Assembly (NCBI GenBank): GCA_022827345.1
Contig: JAJDTB010000009.1
Span: 124,001 to 188,000 of the forward strand
Source: Gemmatimonadota bacterium
GTDB lineage: Bacteria; Gemmatimonadota; Gemmatimonadetes; Longimicrobiales; Gaopeijiaceae
Length of the DNA stretch: 64,000 nucleotides
Direction of reading: 5' to 3'
Shown in pieces: positions 37,985-46,207 of this stretch; within the stretch, counting starts at the first letter, position 1; the number at the start of each line of letters is the position of its first letter. The notes beneath the pieces are model-generated. The model was not told the DNA's origin and made no database searches. It worked only from the letters and a program-made list of their open reading frames with translations. The translations under genes and the position numbers were made by a program.

Positions 37985-38287
37985 ATCCGGGACCGGGAGG
38001 ACCTGGTCGAGGGCTGGCGCGAGGATCTCGACCGGCATCACAGGGACGAGCGGGCGGAGTTGGGCAAGGCACACGGCGAGCGCGCCCGGGAGATCGAGCG
38101 CGGTTGGAGCAAGTTCTATCGAAGTAGGCTGGTGGACGCGGAGCGGAGCGCATGGGCCGTGCGGGAGACGATGAGGGAGCGCCAAGAGACGGGGGAGCGG
38201 AAGAGCCGCCCGAGCATCATCATCCCCATTCCCCGGCCTCGCCGGCCCAGAGACCCCGAGTGTGGCGGCGGAGGGTTCGAGCGATGA
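37985..38287 (+). pseudogene. 5'-truncated gene fragment of unknown family
   Basis: From about 37985 the plus strand has clear coding character (most codons end in G or C). It gives a charged helical stretch such as WREDLDRHHRDERAELGKAH and EIERGWSKFYRSRLVDAERS, with a Pro-rich tail. There is no good start codon. It meets the recombinase fragment head to head, so a rearrangement probably removed the 5' ends of both genes. The stop overlaps the next ATG (ATGA at 38284-38287). I do not recognise the family. Confidence 0.5.
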
Positions 38288-38403
38288 CCTTCATGTCGCG
38301 AGATGGCCTTCCCGCAGGGATGAGTCGACTTTTTCGTGCGTCGGCGGGAGGTCATGGGGACATGGTCACACACCACTTTAGGGACGCCGCTGACGATGAC
38401 TGA
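38284..38403 (+). CDS. Small ORF, 39 aa, doubtful
   Basis: The ATG at 38284 overlaps the upstream stop and the TGA at 38401-38403 lies past the start of the next gene. The product is small and His/Asp-rich (ends VTHHFRDAADDD). Only the start/stop overlaps support it; there is no recognisable family. Confidence 0.3.
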   Translation: MTFMSRDGLPAGMSRLFRASAGGHGDMVTHHFRDAADDD

Positions 38404-39019
38404 CGGGGAGTGTGCCAAAGCTGTCGCGTGGGTACAGGAACACTTCGCGTGGCAACTTGACACGACTGCGTACGGCCCGTGGGAGATGCCCGAGGAAGCC
38501 GACGTTTCGGAGGCGCTCCGAGACTTCTATCGACGCGGGCGACCTTCGGTTGCAGAGCAGATGGACGCCCGCTCCCGGGTTGTGTGCGTGGCGGCCGATT
38601 TGCGTGACGGCCGGATGGACATCGAGGAAGTAATCGAGAAAGCCAAGACGTCGCGGGTACACTGGGACGGGTTGACGCTCCTTTCCCAATGGCACTTGCT
38701 CAACCCAGCGAAGTTCGGCCCGCTCCGCCCTCAATTGAGTGCTTGGGTTGCCAGGGTACTCGGGGACATGATGCTGAACCCGAAACTGGTGAGGCCATCC
38801 CCCCGTGGCGCTCCCCGAAAGTCTGGCCGGAACGGGGTCATCGTGGGGGCCATCACGTGGGTCATCCGGCAGTTCGACCTCCCGGCGGAACGGCGGAATC
38901 GCGAAGGGCCACGGCAATGCTGCGCCGAGGGGGGGTCGGCGTGCGATGTCGTGGGCAAGGCGCTGACCGATGTGACGTACGGGCAGGTCCGGCGTATCTG
39001 GGAGAATCGCCAGCAATAA
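38396..39019 (+). CDS. Hypothetical cytoplasmic protein, 207 aa
   Basis: The start ATG at 38396 overlaps the preceding small frame by 8 bp. The protein is soluble with mixed helices (DVSEALRDFYRRGRPSVAEQM, RMDIEEVIEKAKTSRVHWDG) and ends near the tRNA-like sequence. It contains an HWDGLTLLSQWHLLNP segment, but I recognise no family. Codon use is slightly less GC-biased than the chromosomal genes, as expected of island cargo. An ATG at 38354 gives a longer version. Confidence 0.6.
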   Translation: MTDGECAKAVAWVQEHFAWQLDTTAYGPWEMPEEADVSEALRDFYRRGRPSVAEQMDARSRVVCVAADLRDGRMDIEEVIEKAKTSRVHWDGLTLLSQWHLLNPAKFGPLRPQLSAWVARVLGDMMLNPKLVRPSPRGAPRKSGRNGVIVGAITWVIRQFDLPAERRNREGPRQCCAEGGSACDVVGKALTDVTYGQVRRIWENRQQ

Positions 39020-39193
39020 ACCCGCGCAATAAGTGCGCCGTGACGGGCTCCGGTCGCTTGTCTACCGTCTCTCCACGCGCGACGCTAGTCGGAGGCACGG
39101 CGCGGGATTCCGCCGAGCCCACGAAGCGGGTGCTTTGGGAGAAGTGAAGCGCGGGCCGCCGTGGGGGCAACCACGACGACCCGCTGAAAAAGA

Positions 39194-39267
39194 GGGGCCG
39201 GTGCAGTTTGGGCGCTGCCGCCGGATTCGCGAATCCGGTCGCGGGGGTTCGATTCCCCACGGCTCCA
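39194..39267 (+). tRNA. Degenerate tRNA-Ala-like gene (CGC anticodon)
   Basis: A 74-base cloverleaf can be drawn. The acceptor arms GGGGCCG and CGGCTCC pair with a G3-U70 wobble, the identity mark of tRNA-Ala (also of tmRNA). The D arm is GCAG-N8-CTGC. The anticodon arm is the perfect palindrome CCGGATTCGCGAATCCGG, which forces an 8-base loop. The T loop TTCGATT sits on a stem with a G-A mismatch. No CCA is encoded (CTC follows). It is more likely a decayed or element-carried tRNA than a standard gene. Confidence 0.4.
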
Positions 39268-39410
39268 CTCTCTTTGTTCTCACGATGTCCAACAAGTTGG
39301 ACGATGGGCTCAATGGCCGGTTGCCGCAAGGGAAGGAGGCTAACAGGTAGCGACAGCTCTCCCCCGGACACATGGGGAATCAAGATGCCGTGGCCGAAGG
39401 GCTGACACCA

Positions 39411-39914
39411 TCATTTCGAGTACCCTGCCAGTGTTCTCGCCTTCTTAATTCTGCCGAAGGAGGCGAGGACGCTGGCACGTTCAAGAAATGGCTTCCACGG
39501 CCCCTCCTCGTTTCCGATTTCAGAAGCCGGAGGGGTAGCGATTCCCATTTCCTCCAGGTGGCCGCCGATCACCCGGATTTCCGAATAGTGGTGTGGGTTG
39601 CTGGTGAGTTGAGAAAGGCGGTAGAGTTCCTGCTCCATCGACCGAAATCGGTCTCTGTCACTTGGCATCGTGGCCCCGCGCCTCCGGTCCAACCAGCGCG
39701 GATACACGTAGAGCGCCATAATGGGTACTCCAACGACGATGCTGACGAAGCGGACCCATTGGGGATCGAGCCATGCGACCCATTTGGCCCACGTCGAGAG
39801 GTCGTCGGGCATACCGGCGATTCCGATCAGCCAAACGACTGCGGCAATCATCTTGCCAACCGCCCCTGCCGCTGGCAACACTCGCTGCCGCCACGAATCG
39901 CGTTTCTGTGCCAT
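39411..39914 (-). CDS. Membrane protein, unknown, 167 aa
   Basis: Two hydrophobic segments are visible near residues 13-35 (LPAAGAVGKMIAAVVWLIGIAG) and 50-70 (VRFVSIVVGVPIMALYVYP). A soluble, charged C-terminal domain of about 95 residues follows. I recognise no family. It lies 14 bases downstream of the restriction-modification gene on the same strand, so it may be co-expressed with it. Confidence 0.6.
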   Translation of the reverse strand: MAQKRDSWRQRVLPAAGAVGKMIAAVVWLIGIAGMPDDLSTWAKWVAWLDPQWVRFVSIVVGVPIMALYVYPRWLDRRRGATMPSDRDRFRSMEQELYRLSQLTSNPHHYSEIRVIGGHLEEMGIATPPASEIGNEEGPWKPFLERASVLASFGRIKKARTLAGYSK

Positions 39915-39928
39915 GCGCTTCTAGCCCT

Positions 39929-42900
39929 TCAGCGCGGTGCGGTCAGCAACAGGGCAACGATTCGCCGGGCAGTGTCGGTGAAGTGCTGAACTTCGTGGGT
40001 ACGCAGCCTCCTGCCCAGAACCTTGTGCTCCCGGTAGGACAGCCACTTCTTGAGCACTGGGTAGCCGCCGAGCCCATAGTCCCAGACGCCGGAGGGGACG
40101 TTGCGCCAGAAGGCTTCCGCGTTGAGATACACATCGAAGGTCGTCTCACCAAGGGCGGCAACGTGTTCCGCCAACGCTGCACGCTCGCCTGGTCGATAGG
40201 CACGTTCGACGATGCGGCCCTTCCCGGGCATTACGGTGTCGCCCGTTCCGAAGTGGCCCCAGCGCGCGGTTACGGCGAAGTCCTCACCCGCCATGTAGCG
40301 TCCCGCGACCGTGCTCGGCACCGCGATTCCGGGACGTAGGGGCGTCTCGACCGCGCCTGACACAGGATGTTCCGAGTCGAGTAGCGCGGCCAGCTTGCGC
40401 CCGTGCGCCGCCGACCGGGCGAGTGCTGACGCCGCTCCTTCGGCCGCGCCGTCCGGCCAACCGGGCAGAGGGATGCGCGGCCATCCCATGCGTAGCGCCC
40501 CCGCGTTGGCTTCTCGGTACGCCGGATCGTGCAGGGTAGCCAGCACGTGGTGGAACAGGTCCTCGACACCGAGGCTCAGTCGGTTGAGATACTGTTGCGC
40601 CGTCCCCGAGAGATTGGCACGACGTTCGGTACCTGTTGCCGCGCCCAAGCCCTCTTGGCGAAGCCACACCGGGATGCAAGTGGCACCACGATCCATCAAG
40701 TCGAGGCAACCGAATGGCGAGATGACTTGGGGCGGTGACCATTCCCGGCGCGGCTTCTTCTGGGCCACCAAGAATCGGTTTCCCTCGAACACATGTGTCC
40801 TGTAGTCGGCGCGCTTCTCGTCGAGCAGCTTCGTATCCTTCTCCCAATAGAGCCACCGGTTGTCGAACGGTCGATAGGCGAAGCGGATGAAACCGGATTC
40901 GTCCGGACCGCCGCGCTTAAGCAAGGCATCCCGCACGGCGCGGGCATCGAACCTCGCCGTGGACTTCATGACCTTCGGATGGCGTCGCGCGATCTCCTCA
41001 TGGCTCAGGGCCGAATCGAAGTATTCGCCAACGCGTGCCCGGAGGTGGCCAAGATCGGTATCGACGAGAAATCGATCACGAGCGGTTTGCACCCCCGGAA
41101 ACGAAACCGAGAACAGGTCGGGCAGGGCAGGCCAGTCGAACCAGTCGGGGCTTACCGTCGTTGGCTTGAATGGCAAGCCCAGCCGAAGATTCGGCTCAAG
41201 TGTGGAGTAGCCGGGGTCGCCAGAGTCCGGTGCGAGGCTGTCCAATAGCGCCCGCCGTCTCTCATCTGCCTTCGCTTGGTGAAAGTCGCGGTAGCAAACG
41301 TGGCCCTGCGGGCTCTCGTGGGTGCCCCTTCCAGACTTGTAGGCAAGGGTGATGTTGGTACCAACCTTGATGCCCGGCGACTTCCCTTGGACCGCAAAGA
41401 CCGTCTCGCTCGTCCTCCCGTCTGGGGCGTATTCTGAAATGATGCGGTCACCATGTAGGTTGTCGATTTGGATCGCGTCGAACGCGTCGAGATACCGCTC
41501 ACGCATTCCGGTGTAGGACAGCCCGTCGAGCCAAGAATAGTTGGAGATGAAGCAGACCACGCCTCGGCCGGTCTTCTCAGTGATGCGCCGCTCCGCCATG
41601 CGGAAGAACCGGACGTAGGGATCGTTCAGGCCTCGGCCCTCCGGCTTCCGTACCCGGTTCGTGGTGCGATAGGCCTCCGAAAGTTCGCGTTCCTCGTCCA
41701 CCGCCATGCCCGCATAGCCATTGTAGGGCGGGTTGCCGAGGATCACCAAGATCGGGATGTCCTGCTTCACAAACTCCGCGAGATCGCGCTCGTAGCTTAG
41801 TTCGGGGAACGCCTCCAACTGCTCGGGCGGTGCTGTTGCTGCCCAGCCGGTCAGCGCGTTGGTGAGAAACACCCCGGCACGCTCCGATCCGTCCTCCGCC
41901 AGCGGCGCGCCCAGGTTTTGCATGGTGAGCCCGACCTGCAAATGCGCCACCACGAACGGCGCGGGCATGATCTCGAACCCGAACACCCTCTCGGTCGCCG
42001 CCCTCCTGACCGCCGCACCCGCAAGCGCGCCAAGGCCCTGCTCCCCGAGATTGCCAGCGATACGGCGAAGCACCTCCGCCAGATAAGCTCCCGTTCCGCA
42101 GCACGGGTCCAGCACATAGACGTTCTCCGCCGCGAGTCCTGCCGCGATGCCAAGATCGTCCTTGAGGGCACTGTCCACGCGGGCCACCATGTAGCGGACC
42201 ACTTCGGTCGGCGTGTACCACACGCCCAACTGCTTGCGGAGGGCCGGGTCGAAGGCTTCGAGAAACGGCTCGTAGAAGTACGGCACCGCTTCGCCTTCGT
42301 CGAACCGCGAGAAGAACGTGGTCCGGTCCACGCGGTCGAGCGCCGCCGATGTCCAGTCCAGCACCTCGACTAGGCCGAGCGGCTTCAATCGGCCGGGATC
42401 GGCCAACTGCAGGAACAATGCTCGCAGCACCGGCGCTCGCAGGTGCCACACCTCCGCGCGCCACCTGAACCGCCGCGGGCCGTTCTTCTTCTGCTCGTGG
42501 CGGGACCACAGCACCCATGCGGAGAAAATGCCGTAGAACAGCGTCTGGATCAGGGTCGAACGGAAGAAGCGCTCCCCGCGCTCCCCCTCGAACCGAATCC
42601 CGAGCGCTTCCTCCATCGCCGAGCGTACGGCGAGAAGCGATGAAACGTCCCCCGCCGTCTCGACGCGGGCCAAACCATCGCGGGCGTAGGACGCCAGCAG
42701 CCACGCCAAGTCCTTCGGTTCGGCCAAGGCGGCGCGGTGCGAAAGCACTCGGGCAAGATACTCGCCGAGGCCCGCGCCGACCTCGCGGGCGAAGGCGCGG
42801 GGAGTCTCCAGCTTGCCCCAGAACTCGTCGGCGTCATCAGCCAAGCGGTAGGTTTCGAGCCTGGCGGGGCCTCCCACCCCGTTCGCGCCCACCAAGACGA

Positions 42901-43285
42901 AGTCCCGTAGATTCGTGACCAACACCAGACGGTAGCGTTCCCAATAGCGGCTGACCTGATCGGATTCCGCAGTCAACCATGCATCGTCGCCAACGCCCTT
43001 GACCTCGACGACGCCACGCGCGGGAACCTGCCCCGGCCTCGGACGGCCCTTTTGAACCTGCCTTGCTGTGTAAAGGGCAAGGTCGGGATGGCCAGCCCCC
43101 TGATCCGCCAGTTCCTGAACGCAGAACACCTTGGGCTTGAGCGTGGCCCCGACGGCGCGCAACAGGCCCTCAAGTGCCGGATAGTACGAGCGTTCCCCCG
43201 TCGCGCCGCCGGATGCGCGCACGCGGCGGAGATCGGCGAAGTAAGCCTCTACTGCGGCGACCAGCTTCTTGGTCGGTCCGGCCAT
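39929..43285 (-). CDS. Single-chain type ISP-like restriction-modification enzyme
   Basis: The 1118-aa protein has AAAAGGACACC before the ATG at 43285. Its N-terminal region has a PD-(D/E)xK-like pattern: HPDLALYTAR with Pro67-Asp68 and VVEVKGVGD at residues 93-100. This is a likely nuclease. An N6-adenine methyltransferase core follows, with motif I LDPCCGTGAYL near residue 394 and motif IV NPPYNGYAG near 517. The C-terminal half has FAYRPFDNRWLYWEKDTKLL, as in the target-recognition part of type ISP/IIG enzymes. I see no helicase/translocase motifs between nuclease and methyltransferase, so it is shorter than classical type ISP enzymes. It is the main cargo of the island and probably protects against foreign DNA. 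Confidence 0.87.
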   Translation of the reverse strand: MAGPTKKLVAAVEAYFADLRRVRASGGATGERSYYPALEGLLRAVGATLKPKVFCVQELADQGAGHPDLALYTARQVQKGRPRPGQVPARGVVEVKGVGDDAWLTAESDQVSRYWERYRLVLVTNLRDFVLVGANGVGGPARLETYRLADDADEFWGKLETPRAFAREVGAGLGEYLARVLSHRAALAEPKDLAWLLASYARDGLARVETAGDVSSLLAVRSAMEEALGIRFEGERGERFFRSTLIQTLFYGIFSAWVLWSRHEQKKNGPRRFRWRAEVWHLRAPVLRALFLQLADPGRLKPLGLVEVLDWTSAALDRVDRTTFFSRFDEGEAVPYFYEPFLEAFDPALRKQLGVWYTPTEVVRYMVARVDSALKDDLGIAAGLAAENVYVLDPCCGTGAYLAEVLRRIAGNLGEQGLGALAGAAVRRAATERVFGFEIMPAPFVVAHLQVGLTMQNLGAPLAEDGSERAGVFLTNALTGWAATAPPEQLEAFPELSYERDLAEFVKQDIPILVILGNPPYNGYAGMAVDEERELSEAYRTTNRVRKPEGRGLNDPYVRFFRMAERRITEKTGRGVVCFISNYSWLDGLSYTGMRERYLDAFDAIQIDNLHGDRIISEYAPDGRTSETVFAVQGKSPGIKVGTNITLAYKSGRGTHESPQGHVCYRDFHQAKADERRRALLDSLAPDSGDPGYSTLEPNLRLGLPFKPTTVSPDWFDWPALPDLFSVSFPGVQTARDRFLVDTDLGHLRARVGEYFDSALSHEEIARRHPKVMKSTARFDARAVRDALLKRGGPDESGFIRFAYRPFDNRWLYWEKDTKLLDEKRADYRTHVFEGNRFLVAQKKPRREWSPPQVISPFGCLDLMDRGATCIPVWLRQEGLGAATGTERRANLSGTAQQYLNRLSLGVEDLFHHVLATLHDPAYREANAGALRMGWPRIPLPGWPDGAAEGAASALARSAAHGRKLAALLDSEHPVSGAVETPLRPGIAVPSTVAGRYMAGEDFAVTARWGHFGTGDTVMPGKGRIVERAYRPGERAALAEHVAALGETTFDVYLNAEAFWRNVPSGVWDYGLGGYPVLKKWLSYREHKVLGRRLRTHEVQHFTDTARRIVALLLTAPR

Positions 43286-43792
43286 GGTGTCCTTTTCTGA
43301 GAGTCGGGCACGCCGTCGGCTCACGGCGCGGTCACGTGACTCCGGAAAGATACATCACGTACGGGTTCGCGGCGGCATCCAACCCGAAGCCCGGTCCGAA
43401 GCAGCCGAGTCCGCGGCCGCAACCGCCGAAACCCGGACCGTCCCTGGCGCAAGCACCTCCGCGCCGACTCCCGACAGGCCATCGCGCGCAGGGAACGCCG
43501 CGATGCGTGAACCTAGACCGGCGGAATGCGCGCGACGACGCTGCTCCCGCCGCTTCGGCGTCGGTCCCCCCGGCCCTTGGGACGGTCCCCGACCGTCCCT
43601 CGCGCCGGGGTCGAACACCCCTTCCCAACCCGGACGGCAGGAGGATCTGTGGGAATCCCAGCGTCGAGGCATTTATTTTTTCCTCTGAGGTAACGGACAC
43701 TGATGAGTGCTGACGCGAGAAGAGAGGCACCCCGTGTGGCAGATGGGAAACAGTCGCTGGCGATCTCATGCTGGTGGCTCGGCAGGTAGCGC
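43286..43792. other. Island non-coding stretch, about 500 bp
   Basis: The interval between the restriction-modification gene and the small plus-strand genes contains only short open frames without family similarity or ribosome-binding sites. I see no RNA gene or repeat in it. Part of it must hold the restriction-modification promoter. Confidence 0.5.
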
Positions 43793-44008
43793 ATGATGTC
43801 GGCAGACGTATGGGCGGTCATCGGCGTCGGCGTTGCGATTCTCGGCATTGGAGGGATTGCGTACCGGGAGCTTCGTAGCGACATCCGTGGCCTTCGGGGC
43901 GACGTGTCCAATCTGCGTGAACGAGTAGCCAAGCTTGAGGGACGGTTCGAAGGACCCAGCTACAGCCAGATGCTCCAGTCGGGAGGAGACCAGAATGCAG
44001 GACCCTAA
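43793..44008 (+). CDS. Small membrane protein with coiled-coil tail
   Basis: The 71-aa protein has an N-terminal transmembrane segment (VWAVIGVGVAILGIGGIAY) and a heptad-like tail (LRGDVSNLRERVAKLEGRF). This layout resembles small phage or plasmid membrane accessory proteins, but the function is unknown. It overlaps the next gene by 14 bp and the two are probably translated together. Confidence 0.6.
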   Translation: MMSADVWAVIGVGVAILGIGGIAYRELRSDIRGLRGDVSNLRERVAKLEGRFEGPSYSQMLQSGGDQNAGP

Positions 44009-44258
44009 CGACGCGATCCTGAGCGAACTGACCATCGCCGAGTGGTTTGAAGCGTTCCGGCACATCACCGCCCCCGCCGTGGGGAAGCGAGGTCCTATCC
44101 GACCGGGCTCCGGAGTCTCCGACATGGTGCCCGGACCCTACCCGGATTGGCACTACGTAGCGCTCGCGTTGCGGAAGCTCCTCGAAACGGTCGACGAGCA
44201 GAAGTCACAGATCGAAAAGCTTGTCAGGCGCGTTGAAACCCTTGAACAAACGAAGTAG
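43995..44258 (+). CDS. Small protein with C-terminal coiled coil, 87 aa
   Basis: GGGAGGAGACC precedes the ATG at 43995. The N-terminal part is mixed (ILSELTIAEWFEAFRHITAP), and the C-terminus is a coiled coil (LLETVDEQKSQIEKLVRRVE). It overlaps the upstream membrane gene. The complementary coiled coils suggest that the two products bind each other. Function unknown; no family recognised. Confidence 0.6.
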   Translation: MQDPNDAILSELTIAEWFEAFRHITAPAVGKRGPIRPGSGVSDMVPGPYPDWHYVALALRKLLETVDEQKSQIEKLVRRVETLEQTK

Positions 44259-44537
44259 CCCGCCGCCAAGGTTCGAGCTCGTCGATCTGGATACGGCCGG
44301 CACTCCCCAAACCGTTCGTCAACCACCGACCTCAAAGCCCTACGGCCCCATCTGGGGACTCCCGCCAACCTGTTGCGATTTTCCCGCCATTTCAGCATGA
44401 GAGAGTCAGCCGTGGCTCAACGGCAAGAACGGCAGATCGTGCAGCCCTAGTTGAGCTTACGTGACTTCTTGCCGTGATTCACACCTCAGACAACCTGCCA
44501 GCCCGGCGCCTCGGCACTCTCGTTAGCACGCGACCTT

Positions 44538-44553
44538 CCGGGACGGGACACTA
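44538..44553 (-). repeat. Right terminal inverted repeat of the island
   Basis: CCGGGACGGGACACTA is the exact reverse complement of the left end of the MITE at 34612-34627. It differs at one position from the reverse complement of the island's own left end. Its last three bases form the TAG stop of the minus-strand gene at 44551-44976. Confidence 0.85.
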
Positions 44554-44976
44554 GGAGTCCGCCGTCTCGGACGGGTAGGCGGATCCGGAATCCAGCAGCT
44601 GTTCCGGACGCACGCCGAGCATGCGATCCAGCGCTTCGATGAGGCGGCGGAGACGCCGCGGGTTGGTCTCGCCGTTGACGGTCTCGTCCGTGGCGATGAC
44701 GGAGACATCCAGGCAGGTCTGGGCGTTTGCGTCCAACCCGATCGAGATCATGGCCCTGGCAGGGGCGGGCCGCCACATGTTGCGCACTCGAGCCTCGATT
44801 ACACCAAGATGCTCGTCCTTGTACGCGACCCTCCAGCCGCGGAGCCTGCCCGAGGTCAAGGTCACGAGCGCCTGCCAGATCGTGCCGAAGGGAATCGCAT
44901 ACGTCCGTCCTCTCAATTCCGCATCGACGGAATCCATGCCGTCGCGCTTTGCCTGCCTGGTGGGTGCCTTCGACAT
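44551..44976 (-). CDS. Hypothetical protein, 141 aa
   Basis: The small soluble protein contains AIPFGTIWQALVTLTSGRLRGW followed by YKDEHLGVIEARV, an alternation that recalls DUF1499-type lipid-associated proteins, but the match is weak. Its TAG stop is formed at the edge of the island's right repeat. Before the insertion it would have ended four bases upstream of the lipoprotein gene at 37226, so it was probably the first gene of that operon. It is divergent from the nucleotidyltransferase gene. Confidence 0.65.
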   Translation of the reverse strand: MSKAPTRQAKRDGMDSVDAELRGRTYAIPFGTIWQALVTLTSGRLRGWRVAYKDEHLGVIEARVRNMWRPAPARAMISIGLDANAQTCLDVSVIATDETVNGETNPRRLRRLIEALDRMLGVRPEQLLDSGSAYPSETADS

Positions 44977-45196
44977 TCTCGCTTCTGCGGCTCGACAGTG
45001 GATCTTGTCAGAGTGGGCCTCCGATCTGCCGGGAGCGCCGACTCAAGGCTCGAATCCAAAGCTGTAGCAGGCACATGCCCCCGGTCAACCGAGGCGCGAG
45101 ACCGCTATCTTCAGTCATGACCTCACTGCCGCGCGGAGCAGGCGACGATCGGCGCGCCAGGGCCGCCGGCCCGAACCATGAGCGCACCCCGCATCC

Positions 45197-46207
45197 ATGA
45201 AAGCCGTCATTCCTCTCGCGGGAAAGGGAACCCGGCTCCGGCCGCATACCCACCTGATCCCCAAGCCGCTCGTGCGCGTCGCCGGCAAACCCGTCCTCGA
45301 TTACATCCTGGACGACCTGCTCGAGGCGGGGGTCGACGAGATTGTCTTCGTGGTGGGGCACCTCGAAGGATCGATTCGCGCGCACATCGCGGAGAGGTAC
45401 CCGCAGGTGATCGCGCGCTACGTCGTGCAGGAGGTGCAGGACGGCACGGCGGGCGCCATCGGGCTGGCCGAGCCGTGGGCCGATGACGAGTTGCTGATCG
45501 TCTTCGCCGACACGCTGTTCGACGCCGATCTGGGGCTGGTGCGGACGCTGGATCCGGGCAGGGCGGGCGTGATCTGGGCCAGGGAGGTGGACGACTACGA
45601 GCGCTACGGCGTCATCGTGACCGATCCCTCCGGCGACATGCGGCGCATCGTGGAGAAGCCGCGCGAGCCCGTTTCCCGGCTGGCCAACATCGGACTCTAC
45701 TACATCAGGGACCATGAACTCCTCTTCGAGGGCATACGGCACACCCTGGCGGCCGGGCCCGCGCCCTCCGGGGAGTTCTACCTCACCGACGCCTTTCAGT
45801 ACATGGTCGATGCGGGGGCACGGATCGCCACGGCACCGGTGGGGACGTGGCTCGACGCCGGAAACGTCGGGGCGGTGCTGGACGCGAACCGCCATCTGGT
45901 CGCGGCGGGACGCGGAGGCGTGGCGAAGTCCGCGCGCGTGGAGGACTCCGCCGTGTCGCCCGTGTCGCGGATCGAGGACGGCGCGTGCGTGACCGGGTGC
46001 CGGATTGGCGATAACGTTACGGTGGAGGCCGGAGCCCGCGTGAGTGATTCCGTACTCACGGACACGATCGTGGGGGGCGGGGCGACGGTGGCGGGATGCC
46101 GACTCCGGCGGTCCATTGTCGGGAGCGGCGCGGTGGTGCGGGATTTCGACGGGTCGCTCAGCATCGTTGACCATTCGGAAGTATGTGCGGGGTGTCCAGA
46201 TGGATGA
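45197..46207 (+). CDS. Sugar-phosphate nucleotidyltransferase
   Basis: The 336-aa enzyme has the Rossmann-like nucleotidyltransferase core with PLAGKGTRLRPHTHLIPKPL at the N-terminus and FADTLFD for the metal-binding Asp. WLDAGNVGAVLDANRHL matches RmlA/GlmU-like enzymes. The C-terminus (residues about 245-325) has hexapeptide-type left-handed beta-helix repeats. It makes an NDP-sugar from a sugar phosphate for cell-surface polysaccharide. The exact sugar is not predictable. It overlaps the DRE-TIM gene by 8 bp. Confidence 0.88.
   Translation: MKAVIPLAGKGTRLRPHTHLIPKPLVRVAGKPVLDYILDDLLEAGVDEIVFVVGHLEGSIRAHIAERYPQVIARYVVQEVQDGTAGAIGLAEPWADDELLIVFADTLFDADLGLVRTLDPGRAGVIWAREVDDYERYGVIVTDPSGDMRRIVEKPREPVSRLANIGLYYIRDHELLFEGIRHTLAAGPAPSGEFYLTDAFQYMVDAGARIATAPVGTWLDAGNVGAVLDANRHLVAAGRGGVAKSARVEDSAVSPVSRIEDGACVTGCRIGDNVTVEAGARVSDSVLTDTIVGGGATVAGCRLRRSIVGSGAVVRDFDGSLSIVDHSEVCAGCPDG

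Larger units (their letters stand above)
37232..44553. mobile_element. TIR-bounded accessory island, 7.3 kb
   Basis: The region is bounded by TAGTGTCCTGTCCCGG (37232-37247) and CCGGGACGGGACACTA (44538-44553), inverted repeats shared with the MITE at 34612-34696. Inside are a truncated tyrosine recombinase, a type ISP-like restriction-modification gene, a tRNA-like sequence and small genes of unknown function. No DDE transposase is visible. Deleting it with one TA joins GCGGACTCC-TAG-CAGC-GTG on the minus strand. That places the 141-aa gene immediately upstream of the lipoprotein gene. This supports insertion at a TA inside an operon. Boundaries are seen directly; the mechanism is inferred. 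Confidence 0.75.

Noticed and set aside
43325-43792. Several short frames between the restriction gene and the small coiled-coil genes
   Set aside because: None has a ribosome-binding site, codon bias or similarity; they are reported only as a gap.
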